Assembly (NCBI RefSeq): GCF_040807025.1 | Contig: NC_090943.1 | Span: 125,859,400-125,923,399 of the forward strand | Length of the DNA: 64,000 nucleotides | Reading direction: 5' to 3' | Source of the DNA: Struthio camelus | Lineage: Eukaryota > Chordata > Aves > Struthioniformes > Struthionidae | Part shown: in pieces, positions 1 to 11,110 of the stretch | Layout of the letters: each line of letters starts with the position of its first letter | How positions within the stretch are numbered: position 1 is the first letter of the stretch | Position numbers and translations under genes: made by a program | Notes under the pieces: model-generated | What the model was told of the DNA's origin: nothing | The model's database searches: none | The model's input: only the letters and a program-made list of their open reading frames with translations

Positions 1-3000
1 CTTGCAAAGTCAGCAAAAAGCCTGTAATAAATTCAACTGACTTGTTAAAACATGACTTACCGTTTTCTGATCTTAGCCTTTTGGATATTTTCTCTTCATA
101 CTCAGCCACCTTTGCAGCAAAATGCAAGCAGTCGAGCCCAGACGTTTCATAATGCAACCAAATACTCTACCTGCTATGCAATGTGGGAAAAAAATACCTG
201 TGTATTTCCATGAAAAGAGAACATATTTTGACCAGGGTCATGCTTTCGAAAAATTCTAGAAACAGGAATTTTACAAGGGTTCTCACACAGCTGGTTTTCA
301 CAGCTAGTGAGCTGAGATGGTTCAGAACTGCTCAGTAAATAATTGGAGAAGTAAGAACAAACATAACTTGCAAAGTAGGAAATTAACATACGCAGAAATA
401 CAGATACTATATCTGAACTGTGTGACCAATGCCTGCACCAGCATGCTCCACAGATCCTCATCAAGAACATGTTGTGTCTTCTCTCCAGCCACCTGCCAGG
501 TTTCCTTCCTATAAGAGGGAGCAAACAGAAGTAGGAGTGATGGGCACTTGGGTCTCAGCCCAGAATGGAGCTCAAATGTACCAAAGATCCACATCGATAC
601 CAGGCATGTTCACAGAGCGCTGCTCAGAGGCAGCCACACATGGTTTTCTAGTATGCAAAAAAATGGAGGAAAAAAAGAACAAATGTTAATCCGTTCTATA
701 AATTTGCAGAGCTACAACTTCAGCATTAAAAGGTCTGATGTTAAAATTCTGAGAAGCTGTTTTGTCTGTTAATGGTCAAGAACTTGTTCCACAAAGGTAG
801 TGCAGCTCCAGGCAGCAACTCCTTCCTCTTCACTGATCGCCCTGATCTGGGAGACTTCAGAGTCCTGAGATAATACCCACTTGCCTGCTGTCAGCAACCC
901 GTGAGCCAGGTGGCAAAAACAATGCAAGGTGACATTTTGAGGTGTGGAGGTGGCCGATGAGGCAGCTTCTAAGAGATTTCTATAGAAGGCAGTGGTCCTG
1001 CTGAGTGCTGAATGTGCTCAGCAGTAGCGGGAGTCTTTGAGAGGCAGCAATTCACAGCACCTGATGAGTTTCTGTTTGCATATGTCACCTCTAACTTGTG
1101 AAAGAGAAGTACACTCTCCCACACCACTCTTGAAAGGTTGCTGGTTCATACTGTTAAGTGCAGGGGGAAAGGTAAGCCCAGAGGAATGACATCCACAAAA
1201 GCCAGCATATTGAGAGAGGAGTAACTAAGCAAGGGAGGAAGAAGTTCAAAGGCAATGGCAGGGAAGGGAATGGCAGAAGCCCCACGCATCTCAGATTTAC
1301 TTGATTTTCAGGGAAAGGCACATCCTTCCAGTCAAAGTTCCTCTGCAGGAGTCAGATCATTTCATATTCATGCAGGAAAAAAAACTAGAGAGGAATTTGT
1401 TGCCTAGGATCTCCATAATTAGAATAATTTGAAATGGGAAATGCAACTTAAATTACTTTGTACCCCTAATTAGGAATACTCTGGTCTCCTACTCCTCAGC
1501 CTGATGATCTAGCCAGAAAGCCATAGGGTGTTTTGGAAGCCTACTGTCTTAGTCTTGCTTTTTGAAGATGTTCTGCTGTGCATGAGCCACGTTTTCGGCC
1601 AAAAAAAGAGAAAGATTACTGGATAAGATCTTTGGGCCTCTATTAAATCAAGAGATAAGTTTAAAATTCTTTGGGAAAAAAATTGCCCTAAAAATGACAT
1701 CAAAATGTGGTGCTCCTGGCTGCAAACTGGCTCATCACAAGTGGGTGATGTTGAATGTGATGAATGCTCGACAGTATTAGTGCATAAAATGAAGGCAGAA
1801 ATGCAGGCTTATGGGAGTTCCCTGAGCTTAGACCTTTCAATTTCAGGTACTCATAAAACATACTCCAAAAATTTTCAAAAACAGTCACCCAAGTTCACTT
1901 TTAGACATATCTGCTATGCCTAGACTAGGCAGTTGTTGCTCAATTTGATGGTTTTTGTGCAAGCTGTTCTTTGCAGCCTTTCCCTGTTCAGATATTTTAT
2001 AATTTGTCGACAGTGAGCTAAGCCCTTTCTCCAATGCCTTTCATTCTCTTTTGCTTTTTTTTTTTCTGTACAGTTTGAAAATAACATGAATCTTGTTTAT
2101 CAAAAAAAAAAAAAAAGCAACACTCTTTTCCTGCCTAACCCATTCATTTGACAGCGTTGTTTGGCTTCATAAAGAACTGCAGCCTTTCTTTACGGCTGTA
2201 GTACCACTAACTCTGTGTTTTTATTTAATATTATTTTTTTATATTTTAACGCATTTGTGCATGATGCTTTTTGATTTTTGAGAGTTTTTTTGGAGACTAT
2301 AGAGTCAGGAGCCAAGAAATTGCACAAGACTTTCAGCTTCTGTCTGACAAGTGTGTTTATCAATCTCCCAGATGCAGAGAAATTCAGACTACTGTGAAGG
2401 CCTAGAGATAAATGGAAAGAAACCAAACCATATTATTCAGATCACATTGATTTGTAAGAGAGTCTCATTTTAGGGGAGACTGATAGAGATGAGACGGCAA
2501 GGAACAGGCAAACTTTTTTTTTCTCTATTTGTTAAATTGCCTGCCTCAGTTATCTCTGTAACACAAGAATTCCTCTTCCTTTATTAGACAAAGTTACAAA
2601 GCAGTAGCTTGGGCTCTGTAGTTTTACTTTTCGTTCAGGAACAGAAGGTCAACTTTAATGAACGTGGGATGCATTTTTCAAATAATCCACCGAACCACCT
2701 GTGTATGTGTATGTGTGCACAATGTATAAGGGCGAGCAAGACCCATTTGGATCTGTTATGACACTGATATCAGAAGAATGTCACTATATCACCAATACCT
2801 TTAAACTTTCTTGAATGATGGGTCAATGCGATGGTAGGTCCTTTGGGTGGAGGCATGCCATATGCTCAGCTAGTTCCTGTTACCTGGCATTACCCAGCCA
2901 ATCCAACCTGACAATGGAGCTGAGACCTGTCCTTGGGAGACCTCACTCCATGGTGGAGGCTGCAACATGACACAGTGATGGGAGATGGGAGCAGGACACC

Positions 3001-5557
3001 ATGCACAGCAGATGCAACCTGCTGGGCAACCTTGCAGAGGACAGAAGACAGTTTGTGAGGACCATGGCCATGCTACAGATGCCCAATACTTCTGCCACCG
3101 CTGAGCACCGCAACTGTTCACAGTCACAGTGGCCAGGGTGCTACCCAACACTGGGCACCTGACCGAGGCCATGACTGAGCACTGAACTCCGCAGCATGAG
3201 CCATTCCTGTGTGCCCTGCTCGGCTTTGAGTATACCCAGCCTTGAGGAACGGAAACCAGCCCTAATGCTCTGACAGGGAAGTCATCCAAAAACAAGTGAG
3301 CAATGCAGCTCACCAGGATCTCACTGCAGCTTGCAGAACTCCTAGACAAATGAGAGACGTCTGTGCAAGTTTTGGGATGCTGTCAGTGGAGTTTGGGTGA
3401 TTTTAGGCAGAGGATGACCACATATGTCTTTTGCCTGATGAGCAGCAGCCCACAGGGACTGATGCACCTGTCAGTTCTACATACATAAAAGGCAGAAGGG
3501 CAGACTGCACCTTGGAAGAGCTGATGGGCTCAAAATCTTGTCCATTTTTCTCCTACCAGATCAGCTGGTCTACAAATAACTGTTACTGTGCTTACAAACC
3601 CTGCCACTCTCTCAGACACCTTTGTATTTTTGGGTGAGTGAAAATTAACAGTCTCCTGACGGTACAAGACACGGGACACTGGGCCTCCTCTTTAGCTGGT
3701 GCTATCACACATCTGATGTTAGTGAAGACACAGTTGCTGCTGGTCCATCATCCTCTAGCTCAGGCTGATCATCTTCCGTGTTTTAAGCCCTATTTTCAGA
3801 CACAGGGACTGGCCTAAGTGCTCATTAGTGCATAACATCTATACAATCTCTGTTTTATCTACTATTATACTGTATGTTATACTGTTGTTGTGTACTATGA
3901 TATTGTGTGTGCATATGTGTGTGTGAACATATACTTACATACCATATATAAACAAACATAATTGAGAAAATTCAGTGCAGTTAGTCCCCAGCATTAAAAA
4001 AAACACGGAGCTCATGTGGCTAATTAAAAATACATATATACTTGAATTAGTAAAATAGATGCCATTTAATTTCTTTTTAAGTACACATTTTCAGGATTTT
4101 TCTCACAGTCATTAAAGCTAGGCACCAACTTAAGTTTTAAATGAAAGCTCACATGTCACATGGGGCCTGGAAGGAAGCTGCTAAATACTGAGACGTGCAG
4201 GAAAACCTTTCAGAACAGATGCAGAACATCCTAGCAGGGCAGAAATAGTCTGTGCGCACACTCTGGGGTATACTACCAAAACTGACAGGATCACAAAACA
4301 GCCACATTGTTTCGAAAAAGTTATTTTAAGGAGAGCTATAAGAAAGATTAGGTTTATTATAGCATTTTGACTACTTTTGGATGCTTTGTAAAACCTGTTT
4401 ATGACACCACAGAATAACTGATATTGAGCAAAATAAAGTGAACAGCAGAAAACATCAGCTTCTGTGTTATAACAGAATTGCATGTCCCAGTCTGGGTAGC
4501 CAAGGAAGTGCTTGCTCTACTGTTGTTAACAGCATGACAACTCATGTTTTGCTAGGAAAGATAAATGGTGTGGTACTTATTTTCTTTTTTTTTTTTTAAT
4601 TCAGATCTTGTCGGTCTTATCTGATCAGTGACAAGCCTTCGAGAGCACAGTAATGATCTCCGAAGGAGAAGACACCCAGAAACTGGCTATTTTCACTATC
4701 AGCTCCTGCCAGGACTTTGGCACATAGCTTGAATTACTTATTTTAGTAAGGCACCTGCTACATTTTAGGAGAACTTCATTTCCCTTCCCCCCCCTCCCCA
4801 AAATGCTGTGGCAGCAAGTCTGGCAGTCTTGCCTGCACATGTGACTTTTATCAGGCATTGCACTTTTATCAGACAAAATGCACACATTTTGTCTCACAAG
4901 CAAACTGTACATGTCTCCTGAAAGAGTAGGCAGCAGTATTTGGACTGTTATGCCTAGCAGTGATGAAATTGTTGCTTAGAGAGTGTCTCCTCGAATGGTG
5001 AGTTTTCACAGCATCTCAAAACCTTATCTATCACTGGGCAACATTCAGTGAGTTATGTACTCAAACCTCACGACTCACTCTCTCCTCAGTAAAAGGATTT
5101 TAAAACTTCAGATCTGGAGAAGTCTTGAAATACTTCCTCCTGTTATGTGTATGCCCTGAGTGCTGGGGCAGGAAAGTCTTAGGTGAAACACTGGCAGGTT
5201 GTCATATTCTTTTTAATCCAATTCAGCAAAAGTAAACCTAAGCCCTAATGACTTTTGCATTTGTGAGATACCTTCATTTTCCTGAGTCTTACCTCATTGA
5301 TAAAGTCAATATGTTAATCCTGCTCTACCCAGTGCCATTTTCTTTCTTAAGTAATTGTTTGGTACAGGATTTAGTGAAAAGAAGATTAGAGAAATTTTTA
5401 GGTCATGGAGGACTGCCACACCAGAAATGATACACTGGTAGCTGGTCTTAGGGACACTTAGGGACAGATTGCAAATGAGTCCCTCATTCTTTGGGTTATG
5501 CCAGTAGAACAGTTGTTTCTTTCTCTCCAGAAGCAGCACTGCACCACATCCAAAAAG
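1..5557. other. Left flank, no gene recognised
   Basis: About 5.5 kb of AT-rich DNA upstream of the FABP12 relic. In human the neighbour on this side is IMPA1, transcribed in the same direction, so its 3' end would be expected to the left. I looked for the conserved C-terminal IMPA1 exons and found none. The interval holds short A and T runs (for example an A-run near 2101-2115), a T-run near 4586-4598 and a more GC-rich patch at about 2870-3360, open for 160 codons on the minus strand, that I cannot assign to any family. Confidence 0.6.
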
Positions 5558-5630
5558 ATGATTGATCATCTTTGAAATCAGCCCCCTGTGAAATGCATGA
5601 ATAGAATACATTAATACATGAAAGAATTAC
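5558..5630 (+). pseudogene. FABP12: FABP12 pseudogene exon 1
   Basis: The span is 73 bases, the canonical FABP first coding exon length, starting ATG ATT GAT CAT CTT (MIDHL). A TGA follows immediately, where the QGTW segment is degraded. After a shift come KSAPCE, corresponding to KSISCE of mammalian FABP12, and YMKEL at the end. The donor is damaged, reading TTAC-TGAGAT where a working copy has a G then GTGAG. A pyrimidine tract ending in AG at 5529-5530 lies upstream, as if this exon was once spliced to a 5' untranslated exon (inference). Confidence 0.7.
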
Positions 5631-5650
5631 TGAGATGTGGTTTTTTATAT

Positions 5651-5678
5651 TCTCTCTCTCTCTTTCTCTCTCTCTCTG
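5651..5678. repeat. (TC)n microsatellite
   Basis: Short dinucleotide TC tract with one TTT interruption, just downstream of FABP12 relic exon 1. Confidence 0.9.
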
Positions 5679-6725
5679 TGCGTATATCTAACAGACTATA
5701 TTTTAATTGAAATACTTTTTCTCTGGTATCTATACTAGTCTAAAGTCAAAACAGAGGTAAAGATAGGAGAGAGGGCTGCAGTAATTTTTTTTCTTTGCTA
5801 CATTTGCAAGTATAAGAAGGCAATAATTATGAAGGCATAGAACGTCGTGTAGGGAAAGAAGGAATAATAGACTAGGCAAAGACTGGAAATGAAACTGCGG
5901 GGAGCATCCTATATTGTAAGGAAACTGCCTGTGTAATCTGTTTCGCTTGGAAGAAAGTGTCAAATCTCTGCTGTTAAATATACTTACTAATAACCCATCT
6001 GTAAATGTTCTAACTCAAGCAGTTCTGCTAAAGAAATCTTTATCACAAAGATAACGTTAAAAGGTAAGCCTAGTTTTAATAGTTTAATGATTGTTTTTAC
6101 TTTTCCATGAGAAAAATTAATTGAGGAGTCTAATCAAAAGGATGAAATTTTGTATCCAGAAAGCAAAGAAGTAATGTTTTAATGAAAATCCGTTTACATG
6201 TCAATACTATTTTCAAGTGAGATGGAAGCTCACAAGTTCATACAATTTGGAAGAAACTGTAGAAGATAAGAGCGGAGGCATTTTTTCTTCAGCTACCAGA
6301 ACAAAGTAGATAAAAATCTCCTGGTCTTTTTTTTTTTTTCCCCAATGTCCCTACAATCTAATAACAGGACATTAACAGCTTGTTTCAAACACCTCTTCTA
6401 CCTTGAGCAATAATAATTCCCTGAATGCAGCTGATTCTGGCAGGTGTTCCCTGGACTCTGACCTGCCCTATCTTACTGCTTTCCACTAGCCATTCTTGAA
6501 AAACATGATCAGAATCAAAGTCTAAATGAAATGTGATGATTCAGGTATCGTGTGAAAGACAGAGTTTGGTAAACCATGTTTCTAAAATCTTCAGTGTCTC
6601 AAAATATATACCAGTTATGTGTTCAACTTTGTTTTCTAGAGGTGTGACAGAACTTTCCTGGGGGACTTCTGATAAGATTTTCTTGTAACGGTTCTTCTTC
6701 AGGCTTATCTTTCTAAGGCATGAAC

Positions 6726-6763
6726 TCTGAAGAGATCATTTTGTTCTGAAGAGATCATTTTGT
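6726..6763. repeat. 19-bp exact tandem duplication
   Basis: The unit TCTGAAGAGATCATTTTGT occurs twice head-to-tail (6726-6744 and 6745-6763). It is a local replication-slippage product inside intron 1 of the FABP12 relic, with no coding role visible. Confidence 0.95.
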
Positions 6764-8320
6764 CTCAGTTTTTATGGGAATGAACTGTAGAATTATTGAT
6801 GTTTGCATAAAAATTACTTGCACAGCTATGTTCTCCATAAAATATCTTACCCAGCACTCAGCAAGCCAGCCCGGTTCAGAACATGCCAGCAATGCTCAGG
6901 AAAAGAAATCACAAAATCACAGCCATAAGGACATCTGCCTAGGGGAATGTACTCATCTTATTTCACACTTCTCACCTTTGAAAAGACAAAGCTGGAAAGA
7001 AATAAAATGTGGTTTTGGCAGTGCGGTCTCTGGAGAAGGTTCTAAACAGCTTCCTACAAAGGGTGCAGAACTACAAGCGCTGCAATTATTTCTCCTGAGG
7101 CCGATAAGGTAGGACTGTTTCAGCTTGGTCAGTTCCAGCAGCCCTGGAAATTTCTGGATTTTTCCTTCAGGCTTGCAGTTTATTCTCATTCAGCTTGGGA
7201 GAAGTTTTGGTTGTGCAGAGGTCTTGCCAGGTAGATGCAAGCATGCGTTGCACAACATCCTGCTGATCTGTAGGGACTTCTTTGCAGGTGTGAATACCTT
7301 CCAAACTGCAGGCAGAGCTGTCGCATGCAGCATCCTTGCCAGGCAACATTCACAGATCTGTGACATGCGTCTAGACCAGATGCCAATAATGATTTTTGCT
7401 GTTTTTAGCTTTGGAACTCACAGGCAGCCTGCATGCAAGCTCAAGATTAAGATTCCTACTCCTTTTAACATCAAGCAATCTGGAAATAACACGGTTGGTA
7501 TCACCTCAGGAATCAATAGGACACTATTTTGCTACTTCTTGACACTTTTGGCTTCTGCAGCCGCTGTCATTTATTCTGAGCATCAAATTCATGTCAAACT
7601 CTGGCTTCGCTAATATAAGACAGACCTTTATACTAACCTTTCACGATCCCTTTTTTTTGCATTATGAAACTGGTTGGTGCAATTGTAATGTACAGCAAAA
7701 TACCAGGGGAGTATTTGTCTCGTTACCACCAGCTTTAGCAGTAAATGTAGCTGCTAGGCTGAAACTCTAGAGTTTACACCTGATTTTCTTCACAGTACTA
7801 GTATTCATGCTAAAACCACATAGCCCCATTTGTGTTCAGCTTCCCATTTAGTGCTCAGTTACTACTCATGCTCTATCCAACAAGGAAAGCTGAAGAAAAG
7901 GAATGCACTCTTGGCCTTCCTCTTATGAAGCTTGATTAACGTGTACCCTTATTCTTATATCATGAAGTGTGTTCTGCACAGAAGTGCAGGGTGCATGTGA
8001 GGGTTTAACATTCTTATAGAACACCCCGCAAAGTATTTATAAGGTAGTTATAAAAGATAACAGTGGACTGCAGTGACCTGACAGTGATGGAAAATACCCT
8101 TCCTACTTGGCAAAGATATTGAGCCATTGACTTTAATAGCTGATACAACACATGCTGTCCTCAGTAGGAATTAAGTACTGTGGATGCTAAGAGCCCTTAA
8201 GGACCACATGTTGTGAAATGTTTGCATTTACAGTCACTGCTATTTTTCTCTTTCCAAGACATTCAGTTCCCCAAGAGTTTGCTTAGGTTTCTGACAGAGA
8301 TTACACGATATTTTTTTTTT

Positions 8321-8490
8321 GAGTGAGACTATCCTTCATGAAACTGGGCTGCCTGGCCAAACTCACCATGACAATCAGTGCAGAAGAGAATGTGATCACC
8401 ATCAAAAAAAAGTGCTTTTAAAACAACAAAATTTCCTTCACACTGGCTGAGGGAATTAAAGAAACCACACTAGATGACTGTAAAACTAAG
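8321..8490 (+). pseudogene. FABP12: FABP12 pseudogene exon 2
   Basis: This reads in the FABP exon 2 frame after a split Gly codon: GVRLSFMKLGCLAK, then TMTIS, NVITIK, an in-frame stop (TAA at 8419-8421) replacing the Lys of the FKN motif, then NNKISFTLAE and ending DDCKTK. It is 170 bases, one codon short of the canonical 173. The acceptor AG is gone (a T-run directly abuts the exon) and the donor is GC instead of GT. The NNKISF and VITIK segments are nearest to FABP12; FABP4 and PMP2 here have KNTEISF. Confidence 0.85.
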
Positions 8491-8675
8491 GCAAGAATGA
8501 AAATTTTCCTTTAGATTGCCCATATGTTCTGAAGAACATGAAAAGACCTGCATATTATCAGCAAGACTAATTGTGATACCCAGCTGCTTTTGGAAATGAT
8601 GAAATTGAAATGGAAATTCCATACTCAAGAATACAGAGGAGCCAGGTATTTTAAGAATTCTCCTAACTTGCTTTT

Positions 8676-9600
8676 TCTCCATCAGATTCATAGAAGTTAA
8701 AATACTAATCTAGCCTGACTTCTGTATTTTGTAAGTCACTCTAGTTCACACAGTAGTGCCTGTAAGTGGAAAAGACAATTTGGATTTGACTAGAGAACAC
8801 ATCTTCTACACACATAGTGCTGAAAAATAACTAGTCCCAATTGGTAGCCAAGATTCCAAATGCAGAGAATTCCTATCCTATTTTATTAATTTCATTCACT
8901 CAGTGAATTTACCTCACTGTACTTCACTTCTATTTTGAAATTGTCCAGTTTCAGCTTCCAGAAGCAGGCCGTTGTTATGCCTTTCTTTTTAGAATAAGGA
9001 GCTCTTTCAAACCTAATATTATCTTTCTGCTGTGTGCCTGCAATGAAGGGGAGATGATTATACTGTGTTCTGCTCACTTCTCAATCTTTGTTTCTATATA
9101 CAGCTCAAGCTGTACACAGCTCTCACTGCAAGACATTTTTTTGGCCCTCAGAAAATCTGTGCAGCTCTTTACTGAATCCACTCTAGATCCGTCACAGGAA
9201 ATACAACAGATTCATACTCTGCATCCAGTCTCCTTAGCACAGGGAAAATACCCTCCTGACTCAAAACTCTCAAGAATCACAATAGCCCCATTTGTCACTG
9301 CTGGATTGAAGTCGATACTATACAGTTTGGTTAAAATCCTTTTCAAATTCACAGTTTTCCACTGTCTTATTTTATATGCATATTATAACACTTTTTTTTT
9401 TGTTACCAAGGCATCCAGCTCATGCTGAATTATCAGTCCTTAGTCTGTCACTGTTTATCATTCTGGCAGTCTTTGTATCATCCACAGGTTTTATTTGGCA
9501 GGGATTTTATACCTACTTCCATCATCAGTAAAGACATTAAATTGTGCCAGTGCAAACTACTGCCCACCTGTTTTTTGAAAAACTTATTAAGCTAATGAGC
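8676..9600 (-). mobile_element. Old CR1-type LINE fragment, antisense in FABP12 intron 2
   Basis: Read on the minus strand, this carries degraded reverse-transcriptase segments (an LFNVF-TDD-like stretch near 9540-9500, then a GDDTK-like stretch near 9490). Further on comes the typical CR1 C-terminal motif CFWKLKLDNFKIEV at about 8950-8910. It ends with a CR1-like 3' tail containing TCAGGCTAGATTAGT and TTCTATGAATCTGATGG at about 8720-8680. Stops and indels are frequent, so it is an old, 5'-truncated copy. Matches are to remembered amniote CR1 consensus sequence, and the boundaries are approximate. Confidence 0.75.
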
Positions 9601-10027
9601 TGCAGCAAGAAACCCCAAGACAGGATGTGGGCATTTCTGAGCGTGGAATAATCACTCCTTGATTCTGCTAGACCAAAACCTGTTCAGGGCAGGAGGTTTA
9701 ATTTTCAGCTACTCATCTCTGTTCTCTTTGTAGTAAATGGAAAGAGAAATTCACTTCCAGATGCATCCCATCATAAAATAAATTAAACTAACATCTGATC
9801 TGGATCTGCCTCTCTCATTTCACCTTGTCTCTAGCTGGAGCCTAGCTGACTAACCTCGGTAAGTTGACTAATTAATTATTGAATGACTGAAGTTAATGTA
9901 GTAAAGCCAAATCTATGCTTCTGTAGTATAATAGAAACACCATCCTGATGAGAGATATCACCGTAATCTAGAGTACAACTGTAGTAGGACTAGGAGGCTC
10001 ATGACTGTGTTCTTCATATTTCCTCAG

Positions 10028-10125
10028 AGCATTGTGACTTTAGACTGCGGGTAGCTGAATGAGGTCCAGAAACGGGCAAACGGCACATAATCGAGAGACA
10101 AGCAACGGATGGGAATATGGTGGTG
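10028..10125 (+). pseudogene. FABP12: FABP12 pseudogene exon 3
   Basis: A good acceptor (TTTCCTCAG) precedes codons reading SIVTLDCG, then a TAG stop (10052-10054), then LNEVQK. About three bases are inserted before the conserved Asn-Gly and about seven deleted after it, giving a net four-base loss from the canonical 102 and a frameshift. The end resumes with ERQATDGNMVV. The donor is GCGAGT where GTGAGT is expected. The match to the FABP exon 3 pattern VTL..G.L..VQ(K/D)W.GK...DGKMVV is unambiguous. Confidence 0.85.
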
Positions 10126-11052
10126 GCGAGTATCCTGTGTCTCAGTATCCAGTCAAGTGAGAGATTGGCTCAGCTTATCTTCTTACATGTCCCATATCCT
10201 CTGCATATCCAGGTCCCACACTAGGAACATGATCAATTAAAGAAGGAGTTTGAGGTAAGTTATGGACGCTAGGAAGGTTACATGCATATTATGAGCAATA
10301 GCTTCTGAGTAACAGCATAACCTTTATCTTGTCAAGTTGTTAACACTATTTAGTTACTATTGATGCACCCGAAGCTCTCTCCTGCAGATGGAGGAGTTAG
10401 GGACCCTAAGTTTCTTATGGTTGGCAGGGCTCTGACCTCGGGGTTCCTGCTATCCTGCCACAAGACACCCTCCTGACTGCCACTTAACTCAAGAAAGAGG
10501 CGTTCAGCTTAACGTCCTTCTCATGTTTGGGCACATGAGCTAGGATTAGCCTCCTAGGAGCTGCTTTTTTCTTCACTCTCTCATTCCTGGCTAGCTTAAG
10601 CAGGTCCCGCTCAGGATGTACAGACCCTTTCCTACACACAGGGTAGACACCTATCTCGGGGTGAGGGTTCAATACACCACTGCTTGGCACAACCTTGTGA
10701 GTGTCTAAGCCTCACTCTCTATACCCTTATAAAATTGACATAATTGAGTATTCCTACTCTTTCCAGGGGCAAATAGATTAAAGTTAATGAGGAATCTAGA
10801 TAGAATGGCTTTTGCATCCTTAGAAACTGAAATGGAGAAACCAGTAGATGGCTGTTTATTTTTTTCACTGTCAGTCATTAAGACAAAAAAATCTGATTAT
10901 ATGCTGCAAGTCTGCAGTGGTTTTTAATATATGTTAGTCTCACAAAACTTGTAATGGAATTTTCTTTCTCTATTTTAAGTGCACTAATCTATTATCATTA
11001 CAGTTTTTCTGTCACTAGGGATGTCATTTTCAGTGTAGGTTTTTTTTTTAAG

Positions 11053-11110
11053 AGAAAGAAAAAGCCCCACGAATGATTGCACTCGCACTAGGATATATGA
11101 GAAAGCAGAG
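11053..11110 (+). pseudogene. FABP12: Probable FABP12 pseudogene exon 4
   Basis: A T-run ending in AAG is followed by a stretch whose end reads CTRTRIYEKA in one frame. This resembles the FABP terminal motif CTR(I/T)YEK with about six extra bases inserted. The upstream half of the exon is hardly recognisable. It lies 0.9 kb beyond relic exon 3, a normal FABP intron 3 distance. It could be coincidence; position and the CTR..YEK match are the only support. Confidence 0.5.

Larger units (their letters stand above)
5558..11110 (+). pseudogene. FABP12: FABP12 pseudogene, four decayed exons in order
   Basis: Relics of all four FABP exons lie in correct order and orientation upstream of FABP4, where FABP12 sits in mammals. 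Exon 1 (5558-5630) begins MIDHL, close to the MIDQL start of mammalian FABP12 and unlike the MC start of its neighbours. Exon 2 (8321-8490) carries KLG, LAK, VITIK and NNKISF segments typical of FABP12, but has an in-frame TAA, a missing acceptor AG and a GC donor. Exon 3 (10028-10125) keeps an acceptor but has an in-frame TAG, is four bases short (frameshift) and has GC instead of GT at its donor. Exon 4 (about 11053-11110) is the weakest. Introns are about 2690, 1537 and 927 bases. Damage in every exon means no lipid-binding protein can be made. The family assignment rests on recalled mammalian sequence and on position. Confidence 0.8.
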
